From Volvox africanus (taxonomy: Eukaryota; Chlorophyta; Chlorophyceae; Chlamydomonadales; Volvocaceae), in contig BSDZ01000089.1 of assembly GCA_030268105.1 (NCBI GenBank), positions 310,001 through 374,000 on the forward strand: a stretch of 64,000 nucleotides of DNA, read 5' to 3'. Position 1 is the first letter of the stretch, and every line of letters starts with the position of its first letter. A model generated the notes under the pieces. That model was not told where the DNA came from and made no database searches. It was given only the letters and a program-made list of their open reading frames with translations. This document shows, in pieces, positions 60,601-64,000 of the stretch. The translations under genes were made by a program, and so were the position numbers.

Positions 60601-63600
60601 ACGTCGGAGAGCAAGGAGCTTAATGCAGTCATCGTACGGAGGGGAAGGTCTGCGCTGCTGATTGCGGCGAATCGGTGAACAGTGCGACTCAGGAGGCACT
60701 AGGAAGGCATGAGACACGTTACCGAGCTCCGATACCTCTTAGCCAACCTCCACCCCGCCTCTCTCTTCCCTCCCTCTGTCGGGGTTCGGGCCCCCCTCCC
60801 CGCCCGCTGGTCCATGATCCCACGTCTAGTAGTTGCACCCACCATCCTTTGCGCCTGCATGCGCAGCTCCTTGCACAGCTTCCGGAACAGCAGCCGGAAC
60901 AGTCCCGCCATGAGCGGCCCGCCCAGGTCCAGACGCTTGTTAGCGTAGTGATCGCGGTCGTCCTCAGGACGCCGACCCAGTGCCACAAGCATCAGCCTGG
61001 CGCCGGGAACGTCCGGGACGGCAACAAGAACATTCAGACCAGACAAAAATATGCAGCCACAGTATACAGTGGTATGTGAAGACAATTGGATAACCGTAAG
61101 GTGGCAGAGGACAATTTATCCGGAACAAATTGTTATGCATTTTGAATGTGAGGACGTACCAGCGACAATCCGGTTTGAAAAATTACGAAACGTTATGAAA
61201 CCGGATTGAATCCGGGACATTCAAATCCGCAAGCCTCGAGTCGTTAAGGTATTTCCCTCCTTATAAAGAAGACGGACGATAAAGCCAGTGAGACAGCGCC
61301 ACTGAGATCATCCTCTCGAGTACCGGCGGCCATGGCGCGCAAGGCCACTTGTAATCCATACGACCTTGTTTTCTCTGGTGCAGCCTACCGACCATACACA
61401 ATACTCCCGATACTCCCAATACCGACCATACCCACCGGTCCATACCACACATGCACAATCTCCCCTCCCCTTCATCTTAATAAAAACCCTCATTCTTTCC
61501 CTTGGGGGAGAGACCCACGGGTCCCACCTGTGGACCATGTATCCCACGAAGTACCCCTTGCGAGTCTCCATGAACTCCTCCGTGCCCAGGTGCGGCAGCA
61601 GCTCCTTGATCAAGAGGTTACGGGCGTACTGGATGCGGTCGGCCTGAACAGTGAGGACGGGCGGAGAGCGAGCCGAAGGAAGAGGAGGGTTTAGTGTGCA
61701 AAAAACATATCAAGCATGGAGCCCACTCCAGGATCCTTCAGGGTTGGATTGTCAGATCCTAGAGTCCTGGGGACCTTAAGGGGAGTGCGCGAGGGGGAGA
61801 ACCCAAGGAGCACCGAAAAGGAACGAGAGGGCAAAAACCTGGGGCTAAAGAGACCGAGAAGAACGAGAATTTGGAAGCTGACAAGTGGGGACAAGTTGTT
61901 AACATACCTAATTCCGTTTTCCTCTTATTCGGCTGAGTTTCCGTCTTCTGGCTCATGGCACACCGCGTCCTCATTACCCGATGAACAAGTGGCAGGTGTA
62001 TGTTTTACGCGGTCCCATCCGCCTGCCGCCCGCCCATTAACCCCGCCCTTCACACACATATTTTGGTTAGGATTATCTTCGCCCTCCTACCTCAAGTCCC
62101 TCACCTCAAGTCCTCGTTTCTCCAGTATCAGCGCCAGAATTCGTTTTATTCGCCCTCCTCCCCCAGGCCCCACCCTGGCCATTTCCGCTACCGCATTGCG
62201 CAGCCGCGCCCCTTCCTCACCTTGCTGGCGCCAGTCACAGTGCCACGTTTGCCAAGGTAGTTGAGTGCTTCCTCCTGCGTTTGCACCTCCTGAGCCTCCT
62301 CCACACTCGCCCGCAGACCCTCTAGCATTGCGGGATCCGTGTCCAGGTCGTACACAATGTGCTCCAGGATATCACGATCCGACTGGCAAGCGCAAAAAAG
62401 GACAAAAGGCCATCATGTGCGCAACGCAAGGAAAATCGGGTGCAATTTTAATTACAGACTTGGTCGTCACGCGTACCGCAAGTTGAACGTGAACCGCATC
62501 CACTCATCGAGCTTGAATCTGCGTCTTTCTCCTCCTCTTCTTCCTCTTTCTGTCATGCATCCCCACTACCCACATACCCACTCGTGTCATGTTTGCTACC
62601 TCACAGTATGCAAAACCCTCGCACTTGCCAATTTGTAAAGCCAGCCTCATTAACACCTCCCCTTGGCCAAGTGGTCCTAGGAGCGATGATTTTACAAAAG
62701 CAATGGCAACACCCTGACATGTTCCTCATTCATTTCTCTCTCCAAATCTGCTGTGAGGTCAGCTGCTCCTTCATCTCCCCTCCTACCCGCCCGTTCCCTC
62801 ACACCTTTACCCAAGCCTACCCCCGGTCCTTCAACTTCCGCTCCCCTATCCCCCGACAACCCGGTCCCCATACGCACCACGAAGCCCAAAGCCCGAAACA
62901 GGATGAAGATGGGGAACTCCGCGCGGATGTAGGGGATCTGCGCGCGGATGACGCCAGCGGCGCCTGCCTTTTTGCCTTTGGCAAGCATCATGATAGACAT
63001 GGAGGACGCGGAGCGCGTGGAGCCCTCCACCACAGACCTGGGAAGATAAGGGATCAGGGAGGTTGAAGGAGTAAAACAAGCAGGTGGAACAAAAGTCGGA
63101 ACTAGGTATAAAATAAGCCGCCAAGAGCTAAGCTGAGCTTCACACAATGTAATTGTATAAGTTGGCGAGTTGGCAAAAGCCCTCCAAAAACAGCGACCAG
63201 TGAACACCCCACCCCACGCACCTGATTTCTGCGCAGAATGTGTACTTGCTGGGCTGACTCTTCTTGAACACATACACATGGTTGTTGGCCATGCGCTCCT
63301 GTGCAATGAGCACCTTCTCGCTGCCGTTGATGATGAAGTACCCCCCCTGAGAGACATGATGACGAGATGGAGGCAAGCGACAACGTTAGATGTAAGCGGG
63401 TTTGGGGAGCCGCGGGTAGTGAGTTATGGGGGTCATGCAGGGCGGGCGATGATGCAACCGAGAGACAGGCCTGCAGCGCACCGGCACTTAACCATGATGT
63501 CCGTGGAGCTTCGTATATCAGGTATCACCCGCCATGAACTGACGTGTCGACCGTCACCGGCCCCCTATCAGGCATCTGCGACCGCTTTCGTGCCGGTTTC

Positions 63601-64000
63601 TGCGCCCCCGTGCCATTCACACCTAACCCAGGCTCCCCCTTAGCAGTCCCCCTGCCCCTGTCCTACCCGCTCCGCAGGGCGCCCTATGTAGCCCCGTGCC
63701 GATATATTCAATTGCATCTCGTTCTAGAATCCTTTTACCACCTTCAAAATAATATCCCCATTACGCTTCCTTGCCCCGCTACTGAAAATATCAGTTCAAT
63801 GTGGTATGCCTGGCCGCCATACCATCCCTTGTAGCCCTCCCCTACTCCCTTTCCTCAACACTCCGACATGCCATGTGCAAAGGGAAGCGGCAGCAGCCTC
63901 AGCGGCCAGGGACCGTTTCCAGGTGGAACGATACGAATGGGTGCCCCGGTACCTGATCGTAAGGGCACTCGCCCAGATTGGTGGCCTCCTGTTCAGTTGA
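50620..64000 (-). CDS. RPB2: RNA polymerase II second largest subunit RPB2 (N-terminus outside window)
   Basis: RPB2 forms half of the Pol II active-site cleft. Twenty-three exons join in phase to 1013 residues: 64000-63953, 63346-63222, 63037-62878, 62382-62221, 61643-61528, 60996-60843, 60575-60452, 60043-59837, 59250-59153, 58400-58302, 57960-57767, 57389-57194, 56555-56490, 56177-56096, 55760-55639, 55093-54970, 54563-54424, 53606-53535, 53176-53003, 52511-52464, 51874-51636, 51432-51243 and 50721-50620. About 165-175 N-terminal residues are missing by comparison with the family length (about 1180). Hallmarks include [74 protein letters not shown] (about 55670-55720), [22 protein letters not shown] and the ending [18 protein letters not shown]-type wording ([13 protein letters not shown]) and overall fit favour Pol II over Pol I, III, IV or V. 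Three of four C-terminal zinc-ligand cysteines are replaced, and the introns starting at 55638 and 51242 have GC donors. Confidence 0.97.
57585..57655. repeat. (TA)n and CA/GT compound microsatellite
   Basis: About 15 TA units followed by a CA tract, a short TA core and a GT tract in the RPB2 intron between exons 57960-57767 and 57389-57194. The CA and GT arms (about 57616-57655) are mutually complementary and could form a hairpin. Confidence 0.95.

Overview
The window looks like nuclear DNA of a green alga, most likely a volvocine (Chlamydomonas/Volvox group). The signs are GC-rich multi-exon genes with many short introns, Ala/Ser/Gly/Gln homopolymer tracts inside proteins, CA/GT, CAG/CTG and pyrimidine microsatellites in introns, and an OPR-like organelle RNA-binding protein type that is greatly expanded in these algae. 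Nothing is prokaryotic: there are no operons, no Shine-Dalgarno spacing and no CRISPR. The species cannot be told from the sequence alone.

I could assemble seven protein genes, mostly by joining exons whose splice phases agree. In order they are: (1) minus strand, running off the left edge, an OPR/RAP-like organellar RNA-binding protein (start 5717); (2) plus strand 6500-13646, an orphan alanine-rich coiled-coil protein of 833 residues in 13 exons; (3) minus strand 25230-17877, a 1354-residue SMP-C2 membrane-contact-site protein related to extended synaptotagmins; (4) plus strand about 27787-36173, a PhoD-like metallophosphatase; (5) minus strand 40777-39763, a 113-residue PLAC8 cysteine-rich protein; (6) plus strand 46230-48265, a TTC1-type TPR protein of 292 residues; (7) minus strand from the right edge to 50620, RPB2, the second largest subunit of RNA polymerase II, lacking only its N-terminal part.

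The seven genes alternate in strand without exception, giving three divergent and three convergent pairs. The gaps between them are gene-poor: 13.6-17.9 kb, 25.2-27.7 kb, 36.2-39.8 kb, 40.8-46.2 kb and 48.3-50.6 kb. They hold short unsupported ORFs, a 26-bp hairpin, tandem duplications and AT-richer DNA.

The genes do not form one pathway. They cover transcription (RPB2), organelle RNA metabolism (gene 1), lipid transfer or ER-plasma membrane tethering (gene 3), phosphate-ester hydrolysis (gene 4) and a probable TPR co-chaperone (gene 6). The most notable points are the loss of three of four zinc-ligand cysteines near the RPB2 C-terminus, two GC-AG introns in the same gene, a paired WWQFW motif in the SMP-C2 protein, and fold-back elements in an intron and in an intergenic gap. 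I found no clear evidence of a wholly new multi-gene system.
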